Source of the DNA: Nocardioides sp. T2.26MG-1
Lineage (GTDB): Bacteria > Actinomycetota > Actinomycetes > Propionibacteriales > Nocardioidaceae
Reading direction: 5' to 3'
Length of the DNA: 64,000 nucleotides
Assembly (NCBI RefSeq): GCF_950101795.1
Contig: NZ_CATNLZ010000009.1
Span: 49,579-113,578, forward strand
Made by a program: the position numbers and the translations under genes
Part shown: piece after piece, positions 1-9,229 of the stretch
How the letters are laid out: each line of letters opens with the position of its first letter
Position numbering within the stretch: the stretch's first letter is position 1
Notes under the pieces: generated by a model
What the model was told of the DNA's origin: nothing
Seen by the model: the letters and a program-made list of their open reading frames with translations, nothing else
Database searches by the model: none

Positions 1-421
1 CGTGGTCGTCGACTCCGGCTGCCGGGTGCACTCCTGGGCACGCCTGCGGGACTGCGGCCGGTGGCGCGCCGTCGTCGCCGCCCGCACCGAGCAGTCGCCG
101 CCCGACCCGGACGTCGTCTCGATGGTCGCCGGCCACGACCGCGTCGACCTCGCGGCGATCCTGGACCTCCTCGGCGACGAGGGCGCCGCGACCGTTCGGG
201 TCGACAGCGGCGGGCAGCTGGTGCGGGCCCTGCTGGACCAGGGCCTCGTCGACGAGCTCAGCCTGCTCGTCCACCCCTGCCTGGCCGGGACGCCCGGGTC
301 GTGGTCCGAGGGCGTCGTGACCGGCCTCGAGCTCACCGACCAGCAGCAGCACGCCGACGGCCTCGTCTGGCTGCGCTACCACGTGCCCAGCGAGGTGCGG
401 AGCGAAGGAGAACGCGCGTGA
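1..421 (+). CDS. RibD C-terminal-like (dihydrofolate reductase family) protein, 5'-truncated
   Basis: This is the C-terminal part of a dihydrofolate-reductase-fold protein of the RibD C-terminal family, which carries out NADPH-dependent reductions. The visible 139 residues include the family's late signature, a Gly-Gly followed by LVRALLDQGLVDEL and then a strand ending in HPCLAG, close to the C-terminus. The frame is open to the left window edge, so the true start and the N-terminal nucleotide-binding part lie outside. The stop overlaps the GTG of the next gene (GTGA), which suggests translational coupling. The substrate cannot be told; in actinobacteria such stand-alone domains are rarely the riboflavin enzyme. 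Confidence 0.8.
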   Translation, partial: VVVDSGCRVHSWARLRDCGRWRAVVAARTEQSPPDPDVVSMVAGHDRVDLAAILDLLGDEGAATVRVDSGGQLVRALLDQGLVDELSLLVHPCLAGTPGSWSEGVVTGLELTDQQQHADGLVWLRYHVPSEVRSEGERA

Positions 422-1104
422 ACCGGATCGACGAGTACCGTGCCGACCTCGGTCGGATCGACCGCTCCGCCTGGCCGGCGTACCTCGACCGGCACTCCGA
501 CCTGCCCGGTCCACGCGGCAACATCGAGCTCGCGCTCGCCCTCGCCGACGTCGCCGATACCGCACTGGACGACGAGCTGATCGCCAGCGGCGACGAGTAC
601 CGGACGTTCTGCGGCGTCCTCGGGCTCGGCGCCACCGCCACCGATCCCGCGGTGCTGGACCGGCTCCGCGAGCTCGCGACCGACGAGCGCTGGCGTGTCC
701 GGGAGGCCGTGGCGATGGCCCTGCAGCGGCTCGGTGACCTGAACCTCCCGGCGCTCGAGATGATCGTGCTCGACTGGGCCGCCGACCCGCACCCGCTCGT
801 CCAGCGGGCCGCCGCCGCGGCCATCTGCGAGCCCCGGCTGCTCGTCGGCCCGGCCGCCGCCGCGGTCGCGATCGAGGTGTGCCGGCGTACGACGTCGTCG
901 CTGGCCGCCCGGCCGGCCGAGACCCGCCGCGACACCGACGTGCGGACGCTGCGGCAGGGCCTCGGCTACTGCTGGAGCGTGGCGGTCGCCGCGGACCCCG
1001 CGCAGGGGCTGCCTGCGTTCTGGGCGCTCGACGACTCCGACCCGGACGTGGCCTGGATCGTGCGTGAGAACCTCAAGAAGACCCGGCTCACGCGCCTGCT
1101 CTGA
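418..1104 (+). CDS. HEAT-repeat domain protein
   Basis: A 228-residue soluble protein made largely of paired helices. The segment around residues 80-150 has the HEAT/ARM pattern (LRELATDERWRVREAVAMAL, then a second repeat with DPHPLVQRAAAAA), as in PBS-lyase-like and DNA-alkylation-repair-like scaffolds. No catalytic motif was recognised. The GTG start at 418 was chosen because it overlaps the upstream stop by four bases and has a GAAGGAGAA ribosome-binding site just ahead. HEAT proteins usually bind partners, so the role is unknown. Co-transcription with the RibD-like gene is likely. Confidence 0.78.
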   Translation: MNRIDEYRADLGRIDRSAWPAYLDRHSDLPGPRGNIELALALADVADTALDDELIASGDEYRTFCGVLGLGATATDPAVLDRLRELATDERWRVREAVAMALQRLGDLNLPALEMIVLDWAADPHPLVQRAAAAAICEPRLLVGPAAAAVAIEVCRRTTSSLAARPAETRRDTDVRTLRQGLGYCWSVAVAADPAQGLPAFWALDDSDPDVAWIVRENLKKTRLTRLL

Positions 1105-1118
1105 GAGCGGCTCGAGGC

Positions 1119-1994
1119 TCAGCCGTTGGTCGCGACGTGCACGTGGTCGTAGTGGTCGGCCGTCGCCGAGCCGCGTGACGGCAGCGAGCGCCAGCCCTCG
1201 CTCGCCCGCACCGGCGTCCAGATCCGCTGGCGCCACAGGATGTCGTAGAGGTTGAGCTCGGCGGCGTGCTCCTGCAGGAACTCCGCGATCGCGTCGCCGA
1301 GCGCGACGTCGCTGGTCATGATGTCCAGCGCCCGCCCGGACGAGTGCTCCCCATGGCCGTCCCAGCCGCCGTACGACGTGATCTGCGGGAACGCGTGGCA
1401 CACCGAGCGGTAGACGTACACGGCGTCGGAGGTGAGCCCGCTCTCCACGCCGGGGTCGGGGCACGGGGCCATCGAGAGGCCGGCAGCCGCGGTGAGCGGC
1501 TTGTCCTCGGAGAGGTAGCCCGCGGTCACCCAGCGCGACTTGCCCTGCCAGACGATCTCGACCCGGTCCCCGGCCTTGCGGCCGGTGACGAGCACGCGCT
1601 TGCCGGCCTCGACCTCGCCGACCTGGGTGGCGTCCGCGCCGGAGTCCGACCACAGGTTGAGCGTGGTCGTGGTCCACAGCCTGGTGTCCGCGCGCGCCAC
1701 GGCCCGCTGGGTCGCGGCGCGCTCGCGCGCGGCCACGACCGACTTGCGCAGCTCGACCGGCTCGGTCCGGGACCCGGCACGCGAGAGAATCGGCGGGCGG
1801 TCGGCGGCAGCTGCCTCGGCGCCGAGGCCGGCGGTGCTCTCCTGCGCGACGAGGTTACGCGCCTCGGGGCTGCTCGCGAGCACCCCCAGCGTCACGGCCG
1901 AGGCGGTCGCCAGGAGGGCGAGGGGTCCGGCAACTGCTGCTGCTCGGGGCATGCGGCGGGCAGTGGTCTCCCGCTTGTGGCGATGCTCTGCCAC
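1119..1994 (-). CDS. Secreted SH3-domain M15-type (VanY-like) cell-wall peptidase
   Basis: A 291-residue exported protein. A basic N-terminus is followed by a hydrophobic stretch at about residues 20-41 (signal peptide or anchor), an Ala/Arg-rich linker, a bacterial SH3 domain at roughly 105-165 (TLNLWSDSGADATQVGEV, then VEIVWQGKSRWV), and a C-terminal M15-like domain. The last domain has HSSGRALD (His-x6-Asp) and DHVHV near the end, the zinc-ligand arrangement of VanY-type D,D-carboxypeptidases. It probably trims or binds peptidoglycan outside the membrane. It stands alone, convergent with the HEAT gene. A direct repeat lies upstream and may be its control site. Confidence 0.8.
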   Translation of the reverse strand: MAEHRHKRETTARRMPRAAAVAGPLALLATASAVTLGVLASSPEARNLVAQESTAGLGAEAAAADRPPILSRAGSRTEPVELRKSVVAARERAATQRAVARADTRLWTTTTLNLWSDSGADATQVGEVEAGKRVLVTGRKAGDRVEIVWQGKSRWVTAGYLSEDKPLTAAAGLSMAPCPDPGVESGLTSDAVYVYRSVCHAFPQITSYGGWDGHGEHSSGRALDIMTSDVALGDAIAEFLQEHAAELNLYDILWRQRIWTPVRASEGWRSLPSRGSATADHYDHVHVATNG

Positions 1995-2047
1995 AGCGCT
2001 GATCCTTTGCTGTTGCGTACGGGGGATGTCCGCCCTCCCCGACCCCC

Positions 2048-2070
2048 CGAAAGGTCACGAAAAGGCAACG
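2048..2070 (-). promoter_or_regulatory. Possible MtrA-like direct repeat upstream of the peptidase
   Basis: On the minus strand, CGTTGCCTTTT is followed immediately by CGTGACCTTTC, an 11-bp direct repeat with GTTGCC and GTGACC one helical turn apart. MtrA sites of actinobacteria are tandem GTNAC-type half-sites with this spacing and often precede cell-wall hydrolase genes. TTGACT (2079-2084) lies just upstream, but no convincing -10 was found. The regulator assignment is an inference. Confidence 0.35.
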
Positions 2071-2151
2071 ACGGCCCGAGTCAACCACAGGCGCGCAGCC
2101 CTGTCCCAATCTCCCCCCGACCGGCCGGGGGTGTTCCCGGTCACGACGGGC

Positions 2152-3300
2152 TCAGCCGCCGGTGGTCTCGTCCGCGTCCTCCTGGACGTGGCAGCCGCTG
2201 CCGTCCGCGTCGTCGAGCCAGCCCTCGGGCAGCGCGACCCGGTCCCGCGGCGAGCCCTGCCGCCCACGCGGGGCGCCCAGCTCCCGCACCGGGAACGGCT
2301 CGTCGGGGTCGAGATCCGCGAGCAACCGGTCGAGGGCCGCCAGGCTGTCGACCAGACCCAGCGAGCGGCGCATCTCCCCGCCCGCGGCGAAGCCCTTGAG
2401 GTACCAGGTGACGTGCTTGCGGAACTCCTTGCAGCCGCGCTCCTCGCCCAGGTGGTGGCACAGCAGCTCGGCGTGCCGGCGCATCATCGCGGTCACCTCG
2501 CCGAGCCGCGGCAGCGTCGCGACCCGCTCGCCGGCGAACGCCGCGGCCAGGTCGCGGAAGAGCCAGGGCCGGCCCAGGCAGCCCCGGCCGACCACGACGC
2601 CCGCGGCACCGGTCTCCTCGACCATCCGGACCGCGTCCGCGGCCTCCCAGATGTCGCCGTTTCCGAGCACCGGGATGTCGACATGGTCGACCAGCGCCGC
2701 GATCGCGTCCCAGTCGGCCGCGCCGGAGTAGGCCTGGGCGACGGTCCGCCCGTGCAGCGCGATCGCCGCGCAGCCCGCCTCCTGGGCGATCCGGCCGGCG
2801 TCGAGGTAGGTCAGGTGGTCGTCGTCGATGCCCTTGCGGGTCTTCATCGTGACCGGCACGTCGTACGGCGTGGCCGCGGCGACGGCCGCCTCCAGGATCT
2901 CGGCGAGCAGCCCCCGCTTCCACGGCAGCGCACCGCCGCCGCCCTTGCGGGTCACCTTGGGGACCGGGCAGCCGAAGTTGAGGTCGATGTGCGCGACGCC
3001 GTACTCGGCGCAGAGGATCTCGGCGGCCTTGCCGACGTAGACGGGGTCGCTGCCGTAGAGCTGGACCGAGCGGATCGTCTCCAGGTCGTCGAAGACCAGC
3101 ATGTCCTTGGTGTGCTGGTCGCCCTCGACCAGCCCGCGGCTGGTGATCATCTCGCACACGTACAGCCCGGCGCCCTGCTCGGCGCACAGGCGGCGATAGG
3201 CCGCGTTGGTGATGCCCGCCATCGGCGCGAGCACCACGGGGGTGTCGACGTGCAGCGACCCGAGCGTCAGCCCCGGGAGAGGCGCGGCGGTCGAGGACAT
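2152..3300 (-). CDS. dusB: tRNA-dihydrouridine synthase
   Basis: An FMN-dependent enzyme that reduces uridines in tRNA to dihydrouridine. The 382-residue TIM-barrel protein shows the Dus signatures: LAPMAGITNAAYRR near residue 25, LNFGCPVPKVTRKGGGGALP with the conserved Cys, TMKTRKG, LHGRTVAQAYSGAADW, and GNGDIW in the FMN-phosphate region. The ATG at 3300 was chosen over longer in-frame possibilities because those would overlap the upstream lipoprotein gene. A GACAAT hexamer sits six bases ahead of it, so the message may be leaderless. C-terminal residues past about 340 are variable and proline/arginine-rich. Confidence 0.93.
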   Translation of the reverse strand: MSSTAAPLPGLTLGSLHVDTPVVLAPMAGITNAAYRRLCAEQGAGLYVCEMITSRGLVEGDQHTKDMLVFDDLETIRSVQLYGSDPVYVGKAAEILCAEYGVAHIDLNFGCPVPKVTRKGGGGALPWKRGLLAEILEAAVAAATPYDVPVTMKTRKGIDDDHLTYLDAGRIAQEAGCAAIALHGRTVAQAYSGAADWDAIAALVDHVDIPVLGNGDIWEAADAVRMVEETGAAGVVVGRGCLGRPWLFRDLAAAFAGERVATLPRLGEVTAMMRRHAELLCHHLGEERGCKEFRKHVTWYLKGFAAGGEMRRSLGLVDSLAALDRLLADLDPDEPFPVRELGAPRGRQGSPRDRVALPEGWLDDADGSGCHVQEDADETTGG

Positions 3301-3352
3301 GGGCCCATTGTCCGGGTGGGGCACGGGGCCTCCCAAATCCGAGCCCAGGGAC

Positions 3353-4117
3353 TCAGCCGCCCCGCGTGCCGCCCTTGCCGCCCCGGGTGCCGCCCTTGCC
3401 GCCGCGGGTGCCGCCCTTGCCGGCCTTGCCTCCACCGGTCTTGGAGTCGCCCGCCGGCTTCGGTGCGACGTACTTCTCGACGTCCCCGGTCCAGGTGATC
3501 GGGTTGAACGTCTCCTCGGGCCGGAAGCTCACCGCCACGAGGTCGCCGTGGTTGGGGGCGAGGTAGACCAGGCACACCCGGGCGATGTCGCCCGGCCCGA
3601 ACTTCTCAGGCAGCGGCGTGCTCGGGCACGGCTTGAAGGAGCTCGCGAACGGTGTCGGCTCGAGGAGCACGTTGGCGTCGTTGACCACGTAGAGCGGCAC
3701 CGGGCGGCCGCCGAGGTCGGTGTCGCCGACGTTCTCGATCCGGGCCCGCACGTAGTAGGGCGTGGAGGCCTGCTGGGCGTCGCTGAGCTGCCAGGCCGAG
3801 AAGTCCTTGATCGACGTCGTCTCGAGCCGGTTGACCGCGATGTCGAGCGCGGCGACCTGGTCCTGGCGCGGCTCGTAGGCGACCACCGCGTGGTCCCCGA
3901 CCGCCAGCTGGCTGCCCTGCTCGGTCAGCGTCACCCCGTCGGGCACCGGGAGGTACGGCGTGGCAGCGGCGCTCGACCCGCCGGTCGACTGCGGCGTACC
4001 ACCGTCGTCCGGCGTGGCGCCGCCGTCATCGGAGGACGAGCAGCCGGCGAGCGCGAGCGCCCCGGCAACCGCCGCGGCGACCAGCGTGGGGACCCGGATC
4101 ATGCGGTCATTCTGCAT
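3353..4117 (-). CDS. Lipoprotein with a KGGTRGG repeat tail
   Basis: A 254-residue predicted lipoprotein. A short basic N-terminus, a hydrophobic segment and the lipobox LAGC are followed by a Ser/Gly/Asp-rich linker. The core (about 55-220) has a beta-rich look with PYYVRARIENVGDTDL, which resembles the extracellular immunoglobulin-like DUF4352 type. The last 22 residues are three KGGTRGG repeats, basic and probably disordered. It lies ten bases after glyS on the same strand and before dus, but no functional link is evident. ATG 4102 is a possible alternative start. Confidence 0.75.
   Translation of the reverse strand: MQNDRMIRVPTLVAAAVAGALALAGCSSSDDGGATPDDGGTPQSTGGSSAAATPYLPVPDGVTLTEQGSQLAVGDHAVVAYEPRQDQVAALDIAVNRLETTSIKDFSAWQLSDAQQASTPYYVRARIENVGDTDLGGRPVPLYVVNDANVLLEPTPFASSFKPCPSTPLPEKFGPGDIARVCLVYLAPNHGDLVAVSFRPEETFNPITWTGDVEKYVAPKPAGDSKTGGGKAGKGGTRGGKGGTRGGKGGTRGG
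3356..3418. repeat. Three 21-bp tandem repeats inside the lipoprotein gene
   Basis: Three near-identical 21-bp units in phase with the reading frame encode the KGGTRGG heptads at the lipoprotein C-terminus. They differ from each other at only one or two bases each. The count could vary by slippage without a frameshift. Confidence 0.9.
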
Positions 4118-4127
4118 GGGCGGGCGG

Positions 4128-5540
<1,413 letters not shown>

Positions 5541-5665
5541 GGTGGCTCTCCTGGGTTGTTGGCCGGCTGGCTGCCGGTCAGACGCTGGCTGGTGGGACCG
5601 ACGGGAGGAACGAGTCGGAAAGGTCAGCCTAACGACCCCTTCGAGACGGTCGCTGCACGACCTCC

Positions 5666-5983
5666 TCAGGAACCACGCGGCGAGGCGACATTGAGGGTGG
5701 TGCCCGGCTCCGCGGCCTCGTAGGCGGAAGGCTCGTCGAGCGCGCGGCTCAGCACGGCGACCGCGTGCAGCTTCACGTCGTAGGTCGACAGCGCCCGCCG
5801 ATAGCTGCCCACGTCGGCCCACCGGGTGGTCAGCACCCACAGCTCGGGGTCGTCGACGTTGCGGCCGATCTCGCCGCCGGCGTACCCCCGACACGCGGCG
5901 AGCGTGCGGTGCGCCGTCGCCAGGTCCTCTCGGAACGCCTCGCCGTCCGACAGCGGCACCCGGAACCTGTTCACGACCAGCAC
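5666..5983 (-). CDS. Antibiotic biosynthesis monooxygenase-fold protein
   Basis: A 105-residue protein of the ABM dimeric alpha/beta-barrel family. It begins MLVVNRFRV, has a helix with [21 protein letters not shown] and the strand [18 protein letters not shown], the usual ABM order. Members include small monooxygenases and haem-degrading enzymes. No haem-ligand pattern was noted, so a specific reaction is not proposed. It starts about 30 bp from the znu promoter region and is divergent from it. Confidence 0.75.
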   Translation of the reverse strand: MLVVNRFRVPLSDGEAFREDLATAHRTLAACRGYAGGEIGRNVDDPELWVLTTRWADVGSYRRALSTYDVKLHAVAVLSRALDEPSAYEAAEPGTTLNVASPRGS

Positions 5984-6008
5984 GCGCCGATCCTACGCGC
6001 CACCGAGT

Positions 6009-6045
6009 TGACAACGGTTCTCAACTAGACTGAGAATGATTCTCA
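6009..6045 (+). promoter_or_regulatory. Promoter with two tandem Zur-type operators for znuACB-zur
   Basis: Two 15-bp palindromes lie 22 bp apart: TGACAACGGTTCTCA at 6009-6023 (one mismatched pair) and TGAGAATGATTCTCA at 6031-6045 (perfect 7-1-7). They match the actinobacterial Zur pattern. TTGACA at 6008-6013 and GAGAAT at 6032-6037 form a -35/-10 pair with 18-bp spacing, so the first palindrome starts inside the -35 and the second covers the -10 and the presumed transcription start. Confidence 0.85.
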
Positions 6046-6959
6046 TGAAGAGCCACGTCGCCGCGACCCTCGCCGTCCTGTCGGCGAGCGTCCTGTCCCT
6101 GAGCGGCTGCGCCGCGTTCACCGACGACGGCGCCGACCCCGCCTCCTCCGCCGGCGGGGTCGAGGTCGCCGCGGCGTTCTACCCCCTCGCGTACGTCGCC
6201 GAGCGGGTCGGCGGCGACCACGTGGACGTCACCAACCTGACCGCCCCGGGCGGTGAGCCGCACGACCTCGAGCCGTCGGTCGAGGTCACCGCCGAGATCA
6301 CCGAGGCCAACCTCGTCGTCTACGAGCGCGGCTTCCAGCCGGCCGTCGACGCCGCCGTCGGGGAGAACGCCCGCGGTGACGTCCTCGACGCCGCCGACGC
6401 GGTCGACCTGGTGCCGTTCCGCGAGCACGGCGTCGACTCCGACGAGCTCGACCCGCACTTCTGGCTGGACCCGCTGCTGCTCGCCGACGTCGGCGACGCG
6501 GTCGCCGAGCAGCTGGCCGACGTCGACCCCGACCACGCCCCGGACTACCGCACCGGCGCCGCCGAGCTGCGCGACGACCTGGAGCAGCTCGACCAGGACT
6601 ACACCGAGGGCCTCGCGCAGTGCGACCGGACCACCGTGGTCGTCAGCCACGACGCGTTCGGCTACCTGCAGCGCTACGGCGTCGACATGGAGGCGATCCT
6701 CGGCCTCTCCCCCGACTCCGAGCCGACGCCGGCAGACCTCGCCCGGCTGCAGGACCTGATCCGCGAGGACGGGGTGACCACGGTGTTCTCCGAGTCGATC
6801 GTCAGCGCCAAGAGCGCGGACGCGCTCGCCGAGGCCACCGGGGCACGGAGCGAGGTGCTCGACCCCATCGAGGGGTTGACCGACCGCACCGAGGACGAGG
6901 ACTACCTTTCCCTCATGCGCGCCAACCTCTCTGCGCTCGAGGAGGCGAACGGCTGTTGA
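6045..6959 (+). CDS. znuA: Zinc ABC transporter substrate-binding lipoprotein
   Basis: A 304-residue cluster A-I (ZnuA/TroA) protein that captures zinc outside the membrane and hands it to ZnuB. The N-terminal signal ends in the lipobox LSGC. Conserved stretches are LTAPGGEPHDLEPS with a metal-ligand His, HFWLDPLL with the second His, VVVSHDAFGYLQRYG with the third, and the late TVFSESIVSAKSADALA containing the acidic-ligand region. ATG 6045 was preferred over ATG 6036 because the -10 hexamer predicts transcription starting at about 6044, giving a leaderless message. ATG 6036 would lie inside the -10. Confidence 0.93.
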   Translation: MKSHVAATLAVLSASVLSLSGCAAFTDDGADPASSAGGVEVAAAFYPLAYVAERVGGDHVDVTNLTAPGGEPHDLEPSVEVTAEITEANLVVYERGFQPAVDAAVGENARGDVLDAADAVDLVPFREHGVDSDELDPHFWLDPLLLADVGDAVAEQLADVDPDHAPDYRTGAAELRDDLEQLDQDYTEGLAQCDRTTVVVSHDAFGYLQRYGVDMEAILGLSPDSEPTPADLARLQDLIREDGVTTVFSESIVSAKSADALAEATGARSEVLDPIEGLTDRTEDEDYLSLMRANLSALEEANGC

Positions 6960-7828
6960 GCGAGTCCCCCGAGGTGCACGCCGGGCCCGTGATCGCGCTG
7001 ACCGGTGGCGCGGTCGCGATCGCCGGGCGCCCGATCCTGCGCGGCATCGACCTGGCCGTCCGGTCCGGTGAGTTCGTCGCGCTGATGGGCGCCAACGGCT
7101 CGGGCAAGTCCACGCTGGTCCGTGCGCTCACCGGCCTGCACCCGCTCGCCGCGGGCAGCCTGCGGCTGTTCGGGACGCCGTACGACGACTTCCACGACTG
7201 GCGCCGGGTCGGCTACGTGCCCCAGCGCGGCAGCGCGGCGTCCGGGATCCCCGCGTCGGTGTGGGAGGTCGTGGCGTCCGGGCGGTTGACCCACCGGCCG
7301 CTGTTCCGACCGCTGGGTCGGCGCGACCGTGCCGCGATCACCGACGCGCTGGAGGTCGTCGGGCTGGCGGACCGGGCCGGCGACGGGGTCTCGACCCTGT
7401 CCGGGGGCCAGCAGCAGCGGGTGCTCATCGCCCGCGCACTGGCCGGGGAGCCCGACCTGTTCTTCCTCGACGAGCCGACCGCCGGGGTCGACCTGCCCAG
7501 CCAGCAGGTGCTCGCCGACAGCCTCCGGACGCTGTCGGCCCGCGGCGCGACGATCGTGCTGGTCGCCCACGAGCTCGGCCCGATGGCGCCGCTGATCGAC
7601 CGGGCCGTGGTGATGCGCGACGGTCGCGTCAGCTACGACGGCCCGCCGCTCACTCACGACCAGGTGCACCACCCCGACCTGGCTCACGACCTGGCCCAGG
7701 ACCTGGCGATGGTGCACCTCGACCACGTCGACCAGGGCCACGGCCACCACCACGACGACCCGGCCCGCCACGACCACGCACCGCACGTGGCCGGGCCGCT
7801 CGACGGCTCCGGGGAGGTCGGCCGGTGA
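6956..7828 (+). CDS. znuC: Zinc ABC transporter ATP-binding protein with His-rich tail
   Basis: A 290-residue ABC ATPase. Walker A is GANGSGKST (about residue 45), the Q-loop is at YVPQRG, the signature is LSGGQQQR, Walker B is LFFLDEPTAG, and the switch His is in LVAHELG. The C-terminal 40 residues are strikingly rich in His and Asp (QGHGHHHDD and further HDH, HAPH), a likely zinc-binding or metal-sensing tail on the cytoplasmic side. The TTG start at 6956 overlaps the znuA stop (TTGA) and has AGGAGG about ten bases upstream. A GTG at 6974 is the alternative. Confidence 0.92.
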   Translation: MSESPEVHAGPVIALTGGAVAIAGRPILRGIDLAVRSGEFVALMGANGSGKSTLVRALTGLHPLAAGSLRLFGTPYDDFHDWRRVGYVPQRGSAASGIPASVWEVVASGRLTHRPLFRPLGRRDRAAITDALEVVGLADRAGDGVSTLSGGQQQRVLIARALAGEPDLFFLDEPTAGVDLPSQQVLADSLRTLSARGATIVLVAHELGPMAPLIDRAVVMRDGRVSYDGPPLTHDQVHHPDLAHDLAQDLAMVHLDHVDQGHGHHHDDPARHDHAPHVAGPLDGSGEVGR

Positions 7829-8832
7829 GCGACTACCTGCACCTGCTGAGCCTGCCGTTCATGCAGCGCGCGATCATCGCGGCGCTGTTCACCGGCCTGG
7901 CCGCACCCGTCGTCGGCACCTACCTCGTGCAGCGCCGCCTCGCGCTGATGGGCGACGGCATCGGCCACGTCGCGGTCACCGGAGTCGCGCTCGGCCTGCT
8001 CACCGGCGTCTCGCCGGTGTGGACCGCGGTGCTGGTGTCGGTGCTCGGAGCGATCCTCATCGAGGTGATCCGCGAGCGCGGCCACGCCAACGGCGACGTC
8101 GCGCTCGCCCTGCTGTTCTACGGCGGGCTCGCGGGCGGCGTGCTGATCACCGGGCTCGCCGGCCAGAGCGGCGCCCGGCTGCAGACCTACCTGTTCGGGT
8201 CGATCACCACGATGTCGGTCGGCGACGTGCTGGTGACGATGGGGCTCGCCGGTGCAGTGGTCCTCCTCGGGATCGGGCTCGCCCCGCAGCTCTTCGCGGT
8301 CGCGCAGGACCAGGAGTTCGCCCAGGTCGCCGGGCTCAACATCCGCGTCTACAACGTGCTGGTCGCCGTGCTCGCCGCCGTGAGCGTCAGCGTCGCGATG
8401 CGCACGGTCGGGCTGCTGCTGGTGTCGGCGCTGATGGTGGTCCCGGTGGCGACGGCCCAGCAGCTGACCCGCTCGTTCCGCGGCACGCTGCTCGCCGCGA
8501 TGGCGCTCGGCATGCTCGCAGCCGTCGGCGGGCTGCTGATCTCGGCTGCGGCCCCGGACGGTACGACGGTCCAGCCCGGGCCCACGATCGTGCTCCTGGC
8601 CCTCGCCTGCTTCACGGTGTCGTGGCCGGTCGGCGTGTGGCTGCGCTCGCGCCAGCGGATGCGGCGCCCGTTCCCGGTGGTCGCGGCTGCCGCCCACCAG
8701 ACCATCGACGAGCACCCGCACGACCACGGGGACGACTGCGGCCACGTCGCCGTACCCCACGGCGACCACGTGGACTACGTCCACGACGGGCACCGGCACG
8801 CCCCGCACGGGAGGCACTATGACGAGCACTGA
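7825..8832 (+). CDS. znuB: Zinc ABC transporter permease with His-rich tail
   Basis: A 335-residue ABC-3 family membrane permease with about eight hydrophobic segments between residues 10 and 275. Family signatures include LVQRRLALMGDGIGHVAVTG near the N-terminus and VSVAMRTVGLLLVSALMVVP in the later half. After the last segment comes a cytoplasmic tail of some 40 residues rich in His/Asp (HPHDHGDD, HGDH, GHRH). The GTG start overlaps the znuC stop by four bases. The gene's end overlaps zur by 14 bases. It forms the channel for ZnuA-delivered zinc. Confidence 0.93.
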   Translation: MSDYLHLLSLPFMQRAIIAALFTGLAAPVVGTYLVQRRLALMGDGIGHVAVTGVALGLLTGVSPVWTAVLVSVLGAILIEVIRERGHANGDVALALLFYGGLAGGVLITGLAGQSGARLQTYLFGSITTMSVGDVLVTMGLAGAVVLLGIGLAPQLFAVAQDQEFAQVAGLNIRVYNVLVAVLAAVSVSVAMRTVGLLLVSALMVVPVATAQQLTRSFRGTLLAAMALGMLAAVGGLLISAAAPDGTTVQPGPTIVLLALACFTVSWPVGVWLRSRQRMRRPFPVVAAAAHQTIDEHPHDHGDDCGHVAVPHGDHVDYVHDGHRHAPHGRHYDEH

Positions 8833-9229
8833 CGACCCCGGACCCGGCCCGGCGCTGCGGCCGACCCGGCAGCGCCGCGCGGTCACCGAGGCCCTGGACT
8901 CCTTCGCCGACTTCCGCTCGGCCCAGGAGATCCACGAGCTGCTCGGCGAGCGGGGCGAGCCGGTCGGTCTGGCCACGGTCTACCGCACGCTGCAGCGGCT
9001 GGCCGAAGCCGGCGACGTCGACGTGCTGCGCACCGAGGACGGCGAGGCCATCTACCGGCGCTGCTCCGACAGCCACCACCACCACCTGGTGTGCCGCTCC
9101 TGCGGCGCGACCGTCGAGGTCGAGGGTCCGACGGTGGAGCGCTGGACGCGCGCCATCGCCGCCGAGCACGGGTACGCCGACGTCAGCCACACACTGGAGA
9201 TCTTCGGCACCTGCCGCAGCTGCGGCTAA
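8819..9229 (+). CDS. zur: Zinc uptake regulator of the Fur family
   Basis: A 136-residue Fur-family repressor. The N-terminal winged helix holds LRPTRQRRAVTEAL and GLATVYRTLQRL (recognition helix). The C-terminal dimer domain has SHHHHLVCRSCG with the structural-zinc CxxC, a regulatory His cluster, and a final CRSCG. Being the last gene of the znuACB run and overlapping znuB, it is presumably autorepressed through the two operators at 6009-6045 when zinc is plentiful. The histidine count and operon context favour zinc over iron. Its TAA overlaps the stop of the convergent kinase gene. Confidence 0.93.
   Translation: MTSTDDPGPGPALRPTRQRRAVTEALDSFADFRSAQEIHELLGERGEPVGLATVYRTLQRLAEAGDVDVLRTEDGEAIYRRCSDSHHHHLVCRSCGATVEVEGPTVERWTRAIAAEHGYADVSHTLEIFGTCRSCG

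Noticed and set aside
1995..2151. c-di-AMP (ydaO-type) riboswitch before the SH3/M15 peptidase gene.
   Set aside because: The conserved ydaO core was not found in the 157-bp leader.
5541..5665. T-box leader before glyS.
   Set aside because: The region of about 80 nt is too short and lacks the T-box sequence, although GlyS leaders in other phyla have one.
9226..9229. Possible frameshift at the overlapping ends of zur and the kinase gene.
   Set aside because: Both stops are normal and convergent, and both proteins end where the family does.
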